DNA from: Bacillota bacterium
Lineage (GTDB): Bacteria; Bacillota; Clostridia; Christensenellales; UMGS416
Assembly: GCA_023410875.1 (NCBI GenBank)
Contig: JAEYPH010000021.1
Location: 124,001 to 188,000, forward strand
Reading direction: 5' to 3'
Length of the DNA: 64,000 nt
Both the position numbers and the translations under genes were made by a program. The notes beneath the pieces were generated by a model. That model was not told the DNA's origin. It was given only the letters and a program-made list of their open reading frames with translations, and made no database searches. How positions within the stretch are numbered: position 1 is the stretch's first letter; each line of letters starts with the position of its first letter. Of the stretch, positions 41,708-51,652 are shown in pieces.

Positions 41708-42196
41708 ATGGTCGCAGAGCGGCAGGACAAATATCCAAAGGGCACCTACAAGCTGCTGATCACGACACGGCCGGATGGCAGACCCCTTTATCATCTGACC
41801 AATCTGGTGACCAGGCAGCGAAGCTGCTGCCCCTCCATCTGGAAGATGCTCAATGCTCTGGACAATGACCTGACAGCCAACCGCTACCCGCAGAAGACCG
41901 TGCAATATCGCACATGGGAGGTGAAAAAGCACATGAAGGATTCCATTGTGGACACCCCGACAGATTTCACCGCCCCAGCCGGCGCTGGCCCGACCTTCGT
42001 TATCCGGGTGCTGTTCCGGCAAAACGCCACATGGCAAGGCTCCATCCAGTGGATCGAGGGCAAGCAAACCCGCCAGTTTCGAAGCGAATATGAAATGCTG
42101 CACCTCATGGACGAGGCTATGCAATCATCCATAGCAGACACCACACAAGCCAACAACGGCTGGGATAACCCAGACCACTCCCCCCAGCAGGACTAA
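41708..42196 (+). CDS. Small protein of unknown function in the surface locus
   Basis: The 162-residue protein has no signal peptide or membrane helix. Residues ~95-145 form a compact beta-alpha unit (FVIRVLFRQNATWQGSIQWI, FRSEYEMLHLMDEAM) that looks like a small conserved domain; the N-terminal half is basic. I recognise no named family. AAGGAGC lies 7 nt before the ATG. It ends 24 nt before the adhesin and is probably in the same transcript. AATGGCAAAA occurs upstream here (41630-41639) and upstream of the BTAD gene (39916-39925). Confidence 0.7.
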   Translation: MVAERQDKYPKGTYKLLITTRPDGRPLYHLTNLVTRQRSCCPSIWKMLNALDNDLTANRYPQKTVQYRTWEVKKHMKDSIVDTPTDFTAPAGAGPTFVIRVLFRQNATWQGSIQWIEGKQTRQFRSEYEMLHLMDEAMQSSIADTTQANNGWDNPDHSPQQD

Positions 42197-42220
42197 ACCA
42201 CACGTTCGGAGGTATCAGCC

Positions 42221-45200
42221 ATGAACAGGATCAGAAAGCTCGTCGCGTCTCTGACTGTGTTTCTGCTCATTTTCGGGAACATGACCTTTGCGTACGCATG
42301 CCACTACAACTTCAGGTTCATCAAGGTGGATGACAGCGGCGCTTCCATGACGTCCGCCAGTTTTCCCGATATCAAGTTTTCGCTGGAGAAAGCGACCGAT
42401 CCCAGCGGCAGCAATCCCGCCGCCTGGACCTGGACATCGGTTCGGAAAAGTTCCTCGGCGCAATATTTCAACATCGGGGATTCCACCGGCCAGGTCAGCA
42501 TCAGCGGAACCGTCTACTTCCGCATGAAGGAAGTGCACGGCGCTGACGGCTACGAGATGGACCCCAACTATCGGTACTATTTCATCAAGCAAGGCAACAG
42601 CACTCCGCATGACGTTACGCTCGGAGGAATCACCTTCAAGTATATCAACGACAACGCTGCGCGTGTGGATGTTCGTTTTGAAAACAAGCGCCTGGGCAAG
42701 CTTACGATCGAAAAAGCCTTCCCCGCCGGTTCGCAGGGCAACCCCAACGATACCTTCAGCTTCTCCGTGACCCGCCAGGGCGACAGCACCAACTACGCCG
42801 CCGGCAAGACCGCCAAGGTCGGCGCGCCCATCCAGTTGGACAACCTGCCTTGGGGCACTTACACGATCACCGAGAATTCCAAGAACGGCTATCGGCTGAC
42901 CGGCTGGAGCGGCGGCACGCTGGTGGATGGTTCCGATGTCACCAAGGGTGTTACCGTGAAAATCGGCACCAGCAGCGGCGCCAAACTGAACTATACCGTG
43001 TCCGCCACCAACGATGCGGACAACGACGGCAAGATCACGATCAACAAGGACTACCCCTCCGGTTCGCTGGGCAACCCCGGCGACACGTTCAGTTTCACCG
43101 TGACCCGCCAGGGCGACAGCACCAACTATGCCGCGGGCAAGACCGCCAAGGTCGGCACGCCCATGGTACTGGATGACCTGCCCTGGGGCACTTACACGAT
43201 CACCGAGAATTCCAAAGATGGTTATAAGCTGAGCGGCTGGACCGGCGGCACGCCGGTGGACGCCGGCGACGTCACCAAGGGCGTCACCGTGAAGATCGGC
43301 TCCGGCAGCGGCGCCAGCCTCAGCTACTCGCTGACCGCCACCAACAGAACCGACAACGTGGGCAAGCTCACGATCCAGAAGGCATATCCCGCAGGCTCGC
43401 TGGGCGAAGCCGACGATACCTTCAGCTTCACCGTGACCCGCAATGAGGACACCGCCTCTCCCAAGACGAATTACGCCGCCGGCAAGACCGCGACGATCAC
43501 CACCCCCATCGTGCTGGAAAACCTGCCCTGGGGCACGTACACCGTCGTCGAGAATGCCAAGACCGGCTATAAGCTGACCGGCTGGACCGGCGGCGCGCTG
43601 GTGGACAGCTCCGACATCACAAAGGGCGTCACCGTGAAGGTTGGCGCCGGTGGCGCCGACTTGACCGCCACCGTCAAGGCGACCAACGACACCTCGGACA
43701 ACGGCCATATCACCATTCAAAAGGCCTTCGCCGCCGGTTCGCTGGGCACCGCCGGCGACACCTTCAGCTTCATCGTAACCCGCGACGAGGATACCGCCTC
43801 CCCCAAGACAAACTATGCCAGCGGCAAGACCGCGACGATCAGCAGCCCCATTGAGCTGGACAACCTGCCCAGGGGTACATACACGATCACCGAGGTTTCC
43901 AAGAATGGCTACCGGCTGACCAACTGGACCGGTGGCACGTTGGTGGACGCCGGCGACATCGCCAAGGGCGTTAAAGTGAAGATTGGCACCGGCAGCGGCG
44001 CCAGCCTCAGCTACACGGTGAGCGCCACCAACGACACGAAAGACGTGGGCAAGCTCACGATACAGAAGGCCTTCCCCACCGGCTCCATGGGCAGCGCCGG
44101 TGAAACCTTCAGTTTCGTCGTGACCCGCAATGAGGACACCGCCTCTCCCAAGCCCAACTACGCCGCCGGCAAGACCGCGACGATCACCACCCCCATCGTG
44201 CTGGAGAACCTGCCCTGGGGCACATATACGATCACCGAGGACCCCAAATCCAACTACAGGCTGACCGGTTGGGCCGGCGGCACGCTGGTGAATGCCTCCG
44301 ACATCACCAAGGGCGTCACGGTGAAGATTGGCACCGGCAGCGGCGCCAGCCTGACAGCCACCGCCAAGGCCACCAACGACACCGTGGACAACGGCCAGCT
44401 GACCATCAACAAGGCGTTTTTGGAAGGCTTTGCCGGTGACAGCGACGACACCTTCAGCTTCGTCGTGACCCGCAACGAGGACACGGCTTCCCCCAAGACC
44501 AACTACGCCAGCGGCAGGACCGCCAAGGTCGGCTCCCCCATCGTGCTGGAAGACCTGCCCTGGGGTACCTATACGATCACCGAAGCTGCCAAGGACGGCT
44601 ACCGGCTGAACGCCTGGAACGGCGGCACACCGGTGGATTCTTCCAACGTCACCAAGGGCGTCACCGTGAAGATCGGCTCCGGCAGCGGCGCCAGCCTCAC
44701 GTACTCGCTGACCGCCATCAACGGCTCCGACGATGTGGGCAAGCTGACCATCAACAAGGCTTTCCCCGCCGGTTCTATGGCCAATGCCAACGAAACCTTC
44801 AGCTTCACCGTGACTCGCAATGAGGACACGGCCTCCCCCAAGACCAACTACGCCAGCGGCAAAACAGCCAAGGTAGGCGCCCCCATCGTGCTGGAGAACC
44901 TGCCCTGGGGCACGTATACGATTACCGAAAACGCCAAGAACGGCTACCGCCTGACCGGGTGGACCGGCGGCACATTGGTAGACGCCAGCGACATCACCAA
45001 GGGCGTGAGCGTGAAGATCGGCTCCGGCAGCGGCGCCAGCCTCAATTACGCGCTGACCGCCACCAACGACACCGATGACGTGGGCAAGCTCACGATCCAG
45101 AAAGCTTTCCCCGCCGGTTCCATGGGCGATGCCGATGACACCTTCAGCTTCATCGTGACCCGCGACGAGGACACGGCTTCTCCCAAGACCAACTACGCCG

Positions 45201-48200
45201 CCGGCAGGACCGCCAAAATCGGCTCCCCCGTCATGCTGGAAAACCTGCCTTGGGGCACCTATACGATCACCGAGGATGCCAAGGACGGTTATGAGCTGAC
45301 CGGCTGGACCGGCGGTACGCCGGTGGATGCCTCCGACATCACCAAGGGCATCAAGGTGAAGATTGGCACCGGCAGCGGCGCCAGCCTGAGCGCCACCGCC
45401 AAGGCCACCAACGACACCCTGGACAACGGCAAACTCACGATCGAAAAGGCCTTCCCCGCCGGTTCCATGGGCAATGCCGATGACACCTTCTCCTTCACCG
45501 TGACCCGCAACGAGGACACGGCATCCCCCAAGACCAACTACGCCAGCGGCAAGACCGCCAAGATCGGTTCTCCCATCGTGCTGGAAAACCTGCCCTGGGG
45601 CACTTATACGATCACAGAAAACACCAAGAACGGCTACCGGCTGACCGGCTGGACCGGCGGCACTTTGGTGGACGCCAGCGACATCACCAAGGGCGTGAGC
45701 GTGAAGATCGGCTCCGGCAGCGGCGCTAGCTTGAGCGCCACCGTCAAGGCCACCAACGATACCAAGGACGTGGGCAAGCTCACGATACAGAAGGCCTTCC
45801 CCTCCGGTTCCATGGGCAACACCGATGACGCCTTCTCCTTCACCGTGACCCGCAACGAGGACACGGCATCCCCCAAGACCAACTACGCCAGCGGCAAGAC
45901 CGCCAAGATCGGTTCTCCCATCGTGCTGGAGAACCTGCCCTGGGGCACCTATACGATCACCGAGAACCCCAAGGATGGGTATGAGCTGACCGGCTGGTCC
46001 GGTGGCGCATTGCTGGACGCCTCCGACGCCACCAAGGGCGTGAGCGTGAAAATCGGTTCCGGCAGCGGTGCAAGTCTCACGGCCACCGTCAAGGCCACCA
46101 ACGACACCGACGTGGGCAAGCTGACCATCAACAAGGCTTTCCTGGACGGCTCCGTCGGCGACAGCTCCGACACCTTCAGCTTCATCGTTACCCGCAATGA
46201 AGACACCGCCTCCCCCAAGACCAACTACGCCGCCGGCAAGACCGCGACAATCGCCAGCCCCATCGTGCTGGAAGACCTGCCCTGGGGCACCTACACGATC
46301 ACCGAGGTTGCCAAGGACGGTTACCGGCTGGCCAGCTGGACCGGCGGCACGCCGGTGGACGCAGCTGACGCCACCAAGGGCGTACAGGCGGAGATCGGCA
46401 CCGGCAGCGGCGCCAGCCTGAGCTTCGAGGTGACCGCCAACAACGGCACCGACGACGTGGGCAAGCTGACCATCAACAAGGCTTTCCCCGAGGGTTCCAT
46501 GGGCAACGCCGATGATGCCTTCTCCTTCATCGTGACCCGCAATGAGGACACCGCTTCCCCCAAGACCAACTATGCCAGCGGCAGAACCGCCAAGGTCGGC
46601 TCTCCCATCGTGCTGGAGAACCTGCCCTGGGGCACCTATACGATCACCGAAGACGCCAAGGACGGCTATGAGCTGACCGGCTGGACCGGCGGCACGCCGG
46701 TGGACGCCTCCGACGTGACCAAGGGTGTAAGCGTGAAGATCGGTTCCGGCAGCGGCGCCAGTCTGAACTACTCGCTGACCGCCACCAACGACACGGCCGA
46801 AGTGGGCGAGCTGACCATCGAGAAGGCCTTCCCCGAGGGCTCGCTGGGCAACGCCGATGACACCTTCAGCTTCACCGTAACCCGCAATGAGGACACCGCC
46901 TCTCCCAAGACCAACTACGCCAGCGGCAAGACCGCCAAGATCGGCGCCCCGATTGTGCTGGGCAACCTGCCCTGGGGCACCTATACGATCACCGAGGATG
47001 CCAAGGACGGCTATCAGTTGACCGGCTGGACCGGCGGCACGCCGGTGGACGCCTCCGACGCCACCAAGGGCATCACCGTGACGATTGGCACCGGCGCCGG
47101 AGCCAGCCTGACGGCCACCGCCACAGCCACCAACGACACGACCGATGACGGCAAGCTGACCATCAACAAGTCTTTCCTGGATGATTCCATCGGCGACAGC
47201 TCCGACACCTTCAGCTTCGTCGTGACCCGCGATGAGGACACAGCCTCCCCCAAGACCAACTACGCCGCCGGCAAGACCGCGACGGTCAGCAGCCCCATCG
47301 TGCTCACCGACCTGCCCTGGGGCACCTACACGATCACCGAGAGCGTCAAGGACGGCTACCGGCTGGCCAGCTGGACCGGTGGCGCCCCCGTGGACGTCGC
47401 TGACGCCACCAAGGGCGTCCAGGTGAAGATCGGCACCGGCAGCGGCGCCAGCCTGAGCTTCGAGGTGACCGCCAACAACGGCACCGACGACGTGGGCAAG
47501 CTGACGATTAACAAGGCTTTCCCCGAGGGCTCGCTGGGCGACGCCGATGACACCTTCTCCTTCACCGTGACCCGCAACGAGGACACGGCCTCCCCCAAGA
47601 CCAACTATGCCAGCGGCAGAACCGCCAAGGTCGGCTCTCCGATCGTGCTGGAGAACCTGCCCTGGGGCACCTACACGATCACCGAGGACGCCAAGTCCGG
47701 CTACCGGCTGACAGGCTGGACCGGCGGCACGCCGGTGGATGCCACAGACATCGCCAAGGGCGTGAGCGTGAAGATCGGCTCCGGCAGCGGCTCCAGCCTG
47801 AACTACTCGCTGACCGCCACCAACGACACGGCCGAGAGCGGCGAACTCACGATCCAGAAGGCCTTCCCCGCCGGGTCCATCGGCGATGCCGATGATACCT
47901 TCAGCTTCACCGTGACCCGCAACGAGGACACAGCCTCCCCCAAGACCAACTACGCCGCCGGCAAGACCGCCAAGGTCGGTTCCCCCATCGTGCTCACCGA
48001 CCTGCCCTGGGGCACCTACACGGTCACCGAGGACGACAAGTCCGGCTATCGGCTGACCGGTTGGGCCGGCGGCACGCCGGTGGACGCCTCCGACATCAAC
48101 AAGGGCGTAACCGTGAAGATCGGTTCCGGCAGCGGCGCAAGCCTGAGCTACACACTGACCGCCACCAACGACACGACCGATGTGGGGCAGTTGACCATCG

Positions 48201-51085
48201 AGAAGGCCTTCCCCGACGGCTCCATGGGCAACGCCGATGACGCCTTCTCCTTCACCGTGACCCGCAACGAGGACACCGCCTCCCCCAAGACCAACTACGC
48301 CGCGGGCAAGACCGCCAAGGTCGGCAGCCCGCTGGTGCTGGGCAACCTGCCCTGGGGCACCTACACCGTCACCGAGGACGCCAAGCCCGGCTACCAGCTG
48401 ACCGGCTGGAAGAAGGACGGCTCCGCTGTCAGCGGCAGCTCCGTGACCGTAACCATCGGCGCGGGCAGCAGCGCCAAGCTGGAATACGTGCTGCAAGCCA
48501 CCAACGATTCCGACAACGTGGGCAAGCTGACGATCGCCAAGGCCGCCTTCGCCGAAGGCTCGCAAGGCAATGCCAGCGACACCTTCTCCTTCACCGTGAC
48601 CCGCCAGCAGGACGCTGCTGACCCCATCACCGGCCTCAAACCCAACTACGCCGCGGGCAAGACCACCACGGCAGGCGCATCGCCCATCGAGCTGACCGGC
48701 CTGCCCTGGGGTACCTACACGATCACCGAAAACGCCACGTCCGGCTATCACCTGACCGGCTGGATGCTGGACGGCGCGGCAGTCAGCGGTAGCTCCGTGA
48801 CCGTGACCATCGGCTCCGGCAGCAGCGCCAAGCTGGAATATGCACTGGAAGCCTCCAACGCCACCGACGATGTCGGCCGGCTCACGATCATCAAGAGCGT
48901 GCTGGGCACGCCGCAGACCGGCGACACGTTCCGCTTCTCCGTGGTGCGTGACGGTGACAGCACCAACAAGAACTGGGCCGAAGGCATCACCTGGAGCGCC
49001 GGCAGCCTGATCCATGAGCTCTCCGGCCTGCCCTGGGGCACCTACACGATCACCGAGGACCCGACCGACGGCTACAGGCTCAACGATTGGATCGGCGGCA
49101 CGCTGGTGGATCCCGGCGACGTGACCAAGGGCGTAAAGGTAACCATCGGCACGGCGGCAGGGGCCACGCTGAACTACAGCGTCGTGGCGACCAACCGCCA
49201 GCTGGGCAGCCTGAAGCTTACCAAGACCGTGGACGGCGCTGCCGGCGATGACCCGACCGTGTTCACGCTGAAGGTCACCGGCCCCGGCGGCTACAGCCAG
49301 GACGTCACGCTGACCAACGGCCAGACCGCCACGCTGAGCGGCCTGGAGTGGGGCGAATACGCGATCACCGAGACCGCCGTGCCCGAAGGCTACGCTTCGC
49401 TGAGCGGTACCGGGAACTTCACGGTGGGCTATGACACCGCTGGAACGCTGGTGCTCGATCACCTGGTGACCTACGAGAACCAGAAGCTGGCCGCGATCCA
49501 CATCCTCAAGACCGACAGCGCCACCGGCCTGCCCGTGGCCAACGTCACGCTGGAAATTTCCAAGCCGGAGCAGAATCTGCTCAGCCGCCTGTGGGCCGCC
49601 GTGTTCGGCGAAACCTGGACGGTGACGACCGGCGCCGACGGCATCGCTGATGTCAGCAACCTGCAGCCCGGCATCTATGAAGTCAAAGAGGTTTCCGCCC
49701 CCGACGGTTATGTGATCGACCCGACGCCCAAGACCGTGACGCTGGCCGCCGGCCAGACGGCCCAGGTGACCTTCGAGAATGTGCCCCAGGGCTGGCTCAA
49801 GCTCATCAAGACCGATGCGGTGACCGGCGCAAAGCTGGCCGGAGCCGTGTTCTCCCTGGCCGACAATGAGGACTTCACCGATGCGATCACGCTGGCGACG
49901 GCCGCCGACGGCACCGTGACCAGCGCAGCGCTTACGCCCGGCACCTGGTATGCCAAGGAGACCCTGGCTCCCGCCGGGTATGTGCTGGACAGCACCGTGC
50001 ACACCGTAACGGTGGAACTGGGCAAGACCGCTGAGGTGGCGCTGCTCAACGACCCGCAGAGCTTCCTGAAGATCATCAAGACCGACGCAGACACCGGGGC
50101 CGCGCTGGCCGGCGCTGAGTTCTCCCTGGCCGACAACGAGGACTTCACCGGCGCGATTACGCTGACGACGACCGCCGACGGCACCGTGACCAGCGCAGCG
50201 CTTACGTCCGGCACATGGTACGTCCGGGAGACCAAGGCGCCCGCCGGATATGTGCTGGACAGCACCGTGCACACCGTGACGGTGGCGCTGGGCAAGACCG
50301 CCGAAGTGGCGCTGACCAACTCGGCAGTGCCCGGACAGCTGCAGCTGCTCAAGGTGAACGCCGAGGACGGTATGCCGCTGGAAGACGCAGCCTTCAACAT
50401 CTACTCTGACGAGGCGCTCACCGATCTGGTTGCCTCCGACACCACCGACGAAAACGGCGAGATCAATGTGGACAACCTGACGCCCGGCACCTATTGGGTG
50501 CTGGAGACCCGAGCGCCGGAAAACTTTATCCTCAACGACACGGCGATCCCCGTGACCATCACGGCCAACAACCGCACGGTGCTCACGCTGACCAACCAGG
50601 AGGACGACACCGGCGGCTTCGAGGATGAGCTGGGCCAGCTCAACCTGCTCAAGGTGGACGGCTATACGCAGAAGCCCCTGGCCAACGCCAAGTTCAACCT
50701 CTACGCTGACGAAGCGCTCAGGGTGCTGGTAGCCACCGGCGTCACCGGTGCAGACGGCATCATCGAGTTCAAGGACCTGGAACCCGGCACCTACTATTTG
50801 GTGGAGACCTCGGCGCCCATGTCCTACAAGCTCAACACAACCCCGATCGACGTGGACGTGCCCGCCGGTGAGATCACCGAGATAACCGTGACCAACGAGC
50901 TGGACGACACCAAGGACTATCAGACCGGCTCCATGGATTACAACATCCTGCTAGGCGGCGGCGCGGCGCTGCTGGTAGGTGCGATGCTGATCATGCTCAC
51001 CCGCCGGCGCAGGTTCGCCATGGGCAGGCCCGCCATGGCCGTGAGCAACCGCCGGCGCAGGCCCTACAGGACTCCCAAACATTAA
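42221..51085 (+). CDS. Giant repeat adhesin (DUF5979/Cna-B type) with C-terminal anchor
   Basis: This 2954-residue protein begins with a signal peptide (residues ~1-26, LTVFLLIFGNMTFAYA) and a Cna-B-like domain. From ~residue 158 it has about 19 tandem repeats of ~115 residues, each with G-K-L-T-I-x-K-A-F, D-T-F-S-F-x-V-T-R, L-P-W-G-T-Y-T-I-T-E and T-A-T-N-D. The strand-1 Lys, the Glu in TITE and the terminal Asn match the Lys-Asn isopeptide triad of Cna-B folds (inference). Five SpaA/Cna-B domains follow (ILKTDSATGL, LIKTDAVTGAKLAGAVFSL, IIKTDADTGA, LLKVNAEDG, LLKVDGYTQ). The C-terminus has DYQTGS, a hydrophobic helix and an Arg-rich tail. GGAGG precedes the ATG. Likely a sortase-linked adhesin. 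Confidence 0.95.
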   Translation: MNRIRKLVASLTVFLLIFGNMTFAYACHYNFRFIKVDDSGASMTSASFPDIKFSLEKATDPSGSNPAAWTWTSVRKSSSAQYFNIGDSTGQVSISGTVYFRMKEVHGADGYEMDPNYRYYFIKQGNSTPHDVTLGGITFKYINDNAARVDVRFENKRLGKLTIEKAFPAGSQGNPNDTFSFSVTRQGDSTNYAAGKTAKVGAPIQLDNLPWGTYTITENSKNGYRLTGWSGGTLVDGSDVTKGVTVKIGTSSGAKLNYTVSATNDADNDGKITINKDYPSGSLGNPGDTFSFTVTRQGDSTNYAAGKTAKVGTPMVLDDLPWGTYTITENSKDGYKLSGWTGGTPVDAGDVTKGVTVKIGSGSGASLSYSLTATNRTDNVGKLTIQKAYPAGSLGEADDTFSFTVTRNEDTASPKTNYAAGKTATITTPIVLENLPWGTYTVVENAKTGYKLTGWTGGALVDSSDITKGVTVKVGAGGADLTATVKATNDTSDNGHITIQKAFAAGSLGTAGDTFSFIVTRDEDTASPKTNYASGKTATISSPIELDNLPRGTYTITEVSKNGYRLTNWTGGTLVDAGDIAKGVKVKIGTGSGASLSYTVSATNDTKDVGKLTIQKAFPTGSMGSAGETFSFVVTRNEDTASPKPNYAAGKTATITTPIVLENLPWGTYTITEDPKSNYRLTGWAGGTLVNASDITKGVTVKIGTGSGASLTATAKATNDTVDNGQLTINKAFLEGFAGDSDDTFSFVVTRNEDTASPKTNYASGRTAKVGSPIVLEDLPWGTYTITEAAKDGYRLNAWNGGTPVDSSNVTKGVTVKIGSGSGASLTYSLTAINGSDDVGKLTINKAFPAGSMANANETFSFTVTRNEDTASPKTNYASGKTAKVGAPIVLENLPWGTYTITENAKNGYRLTGWTGGTLVDASDITKGVSVKIGSGSGASLNYALTATNDTDDVGKLTIQKAFPAGSMGDADDTFSFIVTRDEDTASPKTNYAAGRTAKIGSPVMLENLPWGTYTITEDAKDGYELTGWTGGTPVDASDITKGIKVKIGTGSGASLSATAKATNDTLDNGKLTIEKAFPAGSMGNADDTFSFTVTRNEDTASPKTNYASGKTAKIGSPIVLENLPWGTYTITENTKNGYRLTGWTGGTLVDASDITKGVSVKIGSGSGASLSATVKATNDTKDVGKLTIQKAFPSGSMGNTDDAFSFTVTRNEDTASPKTNYASGKTAKIGSPIVLENLPWGTYTITENPKDGYELTGWSGGALLDASDATKGVSVKIGSGSGASLTATVKATNDTDVGKLTINKAFLDGSVGDSSDTFSFIVTRNEDTASPKTNYAAGKTATIASPIVLEDLPWGTYTITEVAKDGYRLASWTGGTPVDAADATKGVQAEIGTGSGASLSFEVTANNGTDDVGKLTINKAFPEGSMGNADDAFSFIVTRNEDTASPKTNYASGRTAKVGSPIVLENLPWGTYTITEDAKDGYELTGWTGGTPVDASDVTKGVSVKIGSGSGASLNYSLTATNDTAEVGELTIEKAFPEGSLGNADDTFSFTVTRNEDTASPKTNYASGKTAKIGAPIVLGNLPWGTYTITEDAKDGYQLTGWTGGTPVDASDATKGITVTIGTGAGASLTATATATNDTTDDGKLTINKSFLDDSIGDSSDTFSFVVTRDEDTASPKTNYAAGKTATVSSPIVLTDLPWGTYTITESVKDGYRLASWTGGAPVDVADATKGVQVKIGTGSGASLSFEVTANNGTDDVGKLTINKAFPEGSLGDADDTFSFTVTRNEDTASPKTNYASGRTAKVGSPIVLENLPWGTYTITEDAKSGYRLTGWTGGTPVDATDIAKGVSVKIGSGSGSSLNYSLTATNDTAESGELTIQKAFPAGSIGDADDTFSFTVTRNEDTASPKTNYAAGKTAKVGSPIVLTDLPWGTYTVTEDDKSGYRLTGWAGGTPVDASDINKGVTVKIGSGSGASLSYTLTATNDTTDVGQLTIEKAFPDGSMGNADDAFSFTVTRNEDTASPKTNYAAGKTAKVGSPLVLGNLPWGTYTVTEDAKPGYQLTGWKKDGSAVSGSSVTVTIGAGSSAKLEYVLQATNDSDNVGKLTIAKAAFAEGSQGNASDTFSFTVTRQQDAADPITGLKPNYAAGKTTTAGASPIELTGLPWGTYTITENATSGYHLTGWMLDGAAVSGSSVTVTIGSGSSAKLEYALEASNATDDVGRLTIIKSVLGTPQTGDTFRFSVVRDGDSTNKNWAEGITWSAGSLIHELSGLPWGTYTITEDPTDGYRLNDWIGGTLVDPGDVTKGVKVTIGTAAGATLNYSVVATNRQLGSLKLTKTVDGAAGDDPTVFTLKVTGPGGYSQDVTLTNGQTATLSGLEWGEYAITETAVPEGYASLSGTGNFTVGYDTAGTLVLDHLVTYENQKLAAIHILKTDSATGLPVANVTLEISKPEQNLLSRLWAAVFGETWTVTTGADGIADVSNLQPGIYEVKEVSAPDGYVIDPTPKTVTLAAGQTAQVTFENVPQGWLKLIKTDAVTGAKLAGAVFSLADNEDFTDAITLATAADGTVTSAALTPGTWYAKETLAPAGYVLDSTVHTVTVELGKTAEVALLNDPQSFLKIIKTDADTGAALAGAEFSLADNEDFTGAITLTTTADGTVTSAALTSGTWYVRETKAPAGYVLDSTVHTVTVALGKTAEVALTNSAVPGQLQLLKVNAEDGMPLEDAAFNIYSDEALTDLVASDTTDENGEINVDNLTPGTYWVLETRAPENFILNDTAIPVTITANNRTVLTLTNQEDDTGGFEDELGQLNLLKVDGYTQKPLANAKFNLYADEALRVLVATGVTGADGIIEFKDLEPGTYYLVETSAPMSYKLNTTPIDVDVPAGEITEITVTNELDDTKDYQTGSMDYNILLGGGAALLVGAMLIMLTRRRRFAMGRPAMAVSNRRRRPYRTPKH
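42695..49200 (+). repeat. Tandem ~345-bp coding repeats of the adhesin
   Basis: About 19 in-frame units, mostly 345 bp, encode the DUF5979-type domains. Neighbouring units are nearly identical in stretches such as AACGAGGACACGGC and CTGCCCTGGGGCAC, so copy-number change by recombination is likely. Units near both ends (42.7-43.3 kb and 48.5-49.2 kb) have diverged most. Confidence 0.92.
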
Positions 51086-51127
51086 TGCCAAGCGGGGACC
51101 CGCAGACAATCAACTAACAAAAAGGGG

Positions 51128-51154
51128 GCTGTTCCGGGAGGAGCAGCTCTCTTT
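51128..51154 (+). terminator. Terminator of the adhesin gene
   Basis: GCTGTTCC (51128-51135) pairs with GGAGCAGC (51140-51147) around a GGGA loop, followed by TCTCTTT. Confidence 0.7.
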
Positions 51155-51208
51155 CGTGATATACTGATAAGTATGGAAAAGGTGAGGACTATACTAAGGG
51201 GTGCTAAA

Positions 51209-51580
51209 ATGAAAAAAGGAATGACCTCACAAGAAATGATTGCTATGCACGTTGAAAGCGATAAGATCATGGAAGAAGCAACCAAACAAGGCGATTATAA
51301 AACCCATAACAGAGAGTTTATGAAAAGGGATAAAATTCACCAGTTTCTAGCGCTGAGACCTGATTTGGCAAAAGAAGTGTATCAAGAGCTTTTAAAGCAT
51401 GAGTGTATTGTTTCTAGACTCTCAGCTGCTGCTCAGTGCCTAAAGAACGGATTTTTCATAGAAAAAGCAGAGGACATTCTTGCCATGATGGAAAAGGAAA
51501 AGAGCACTGGGCTTTATAGTCTGGATGCACACATGACGCTTCGAGTATGGAGAGGTGAATTTCCAGGAAAAAAGCTATGA
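51209..51580 (+). CDS. DUF2019-like small helical protein (copy 1)
   Basis: The 123-residue, helix-rich protein resembles DUF2019: a run of the type C-I-V-S-R-L-S-A-A-A-Q-C-L-K-N-G and a C-terminal H-M-T-L-R-V-W-R-G-E. Such proteins often accompany immunity or polymorphic-toxin loci, but the role is not established. A second copy ~1.1 kb downstream is mostly identical. The DNA is far more AT-rich than its surroundings, suggesting acquisition. The start is the ATG at 51209 after TAAGGGGTG. Confidence 0.75.
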   Translation: MKKGMTSQEMIAMHVESDKIMEEATKQGDYKTHNREFMKRDKIHQFLALRPDLAKEVYQELLKHECIVSRLSAAAQCLKNGFFIEKAEDILAMMEKEKSTGLYSLDAHMTLRVWRGEFPGKKL

Positions 51581-51652
51581 TCGAAGATCTATCGCAATAA
51601 GAGGGAAGCATGAATACTAAACCAGAGTTTTGAGATAAACATTGATCTATAT

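Noticed and set aside
42695..49200. CRISPR-like array
   Set aside because: The repeats are ~345 bp, in frame and encode protein domains; there are no short repeats with unique spacers and no cas genes.
42215..50272. A 2685-codon open frame on the minus strand opposite the adhesin
   Set aside because: It is a mirror of the GC-rich tandem repeats: the plus-strand protein has signal peptide, domains and an anchor, while the minus frame has only low-complexity Gly/Ala/Val/His repeats and no ribosome site of note.
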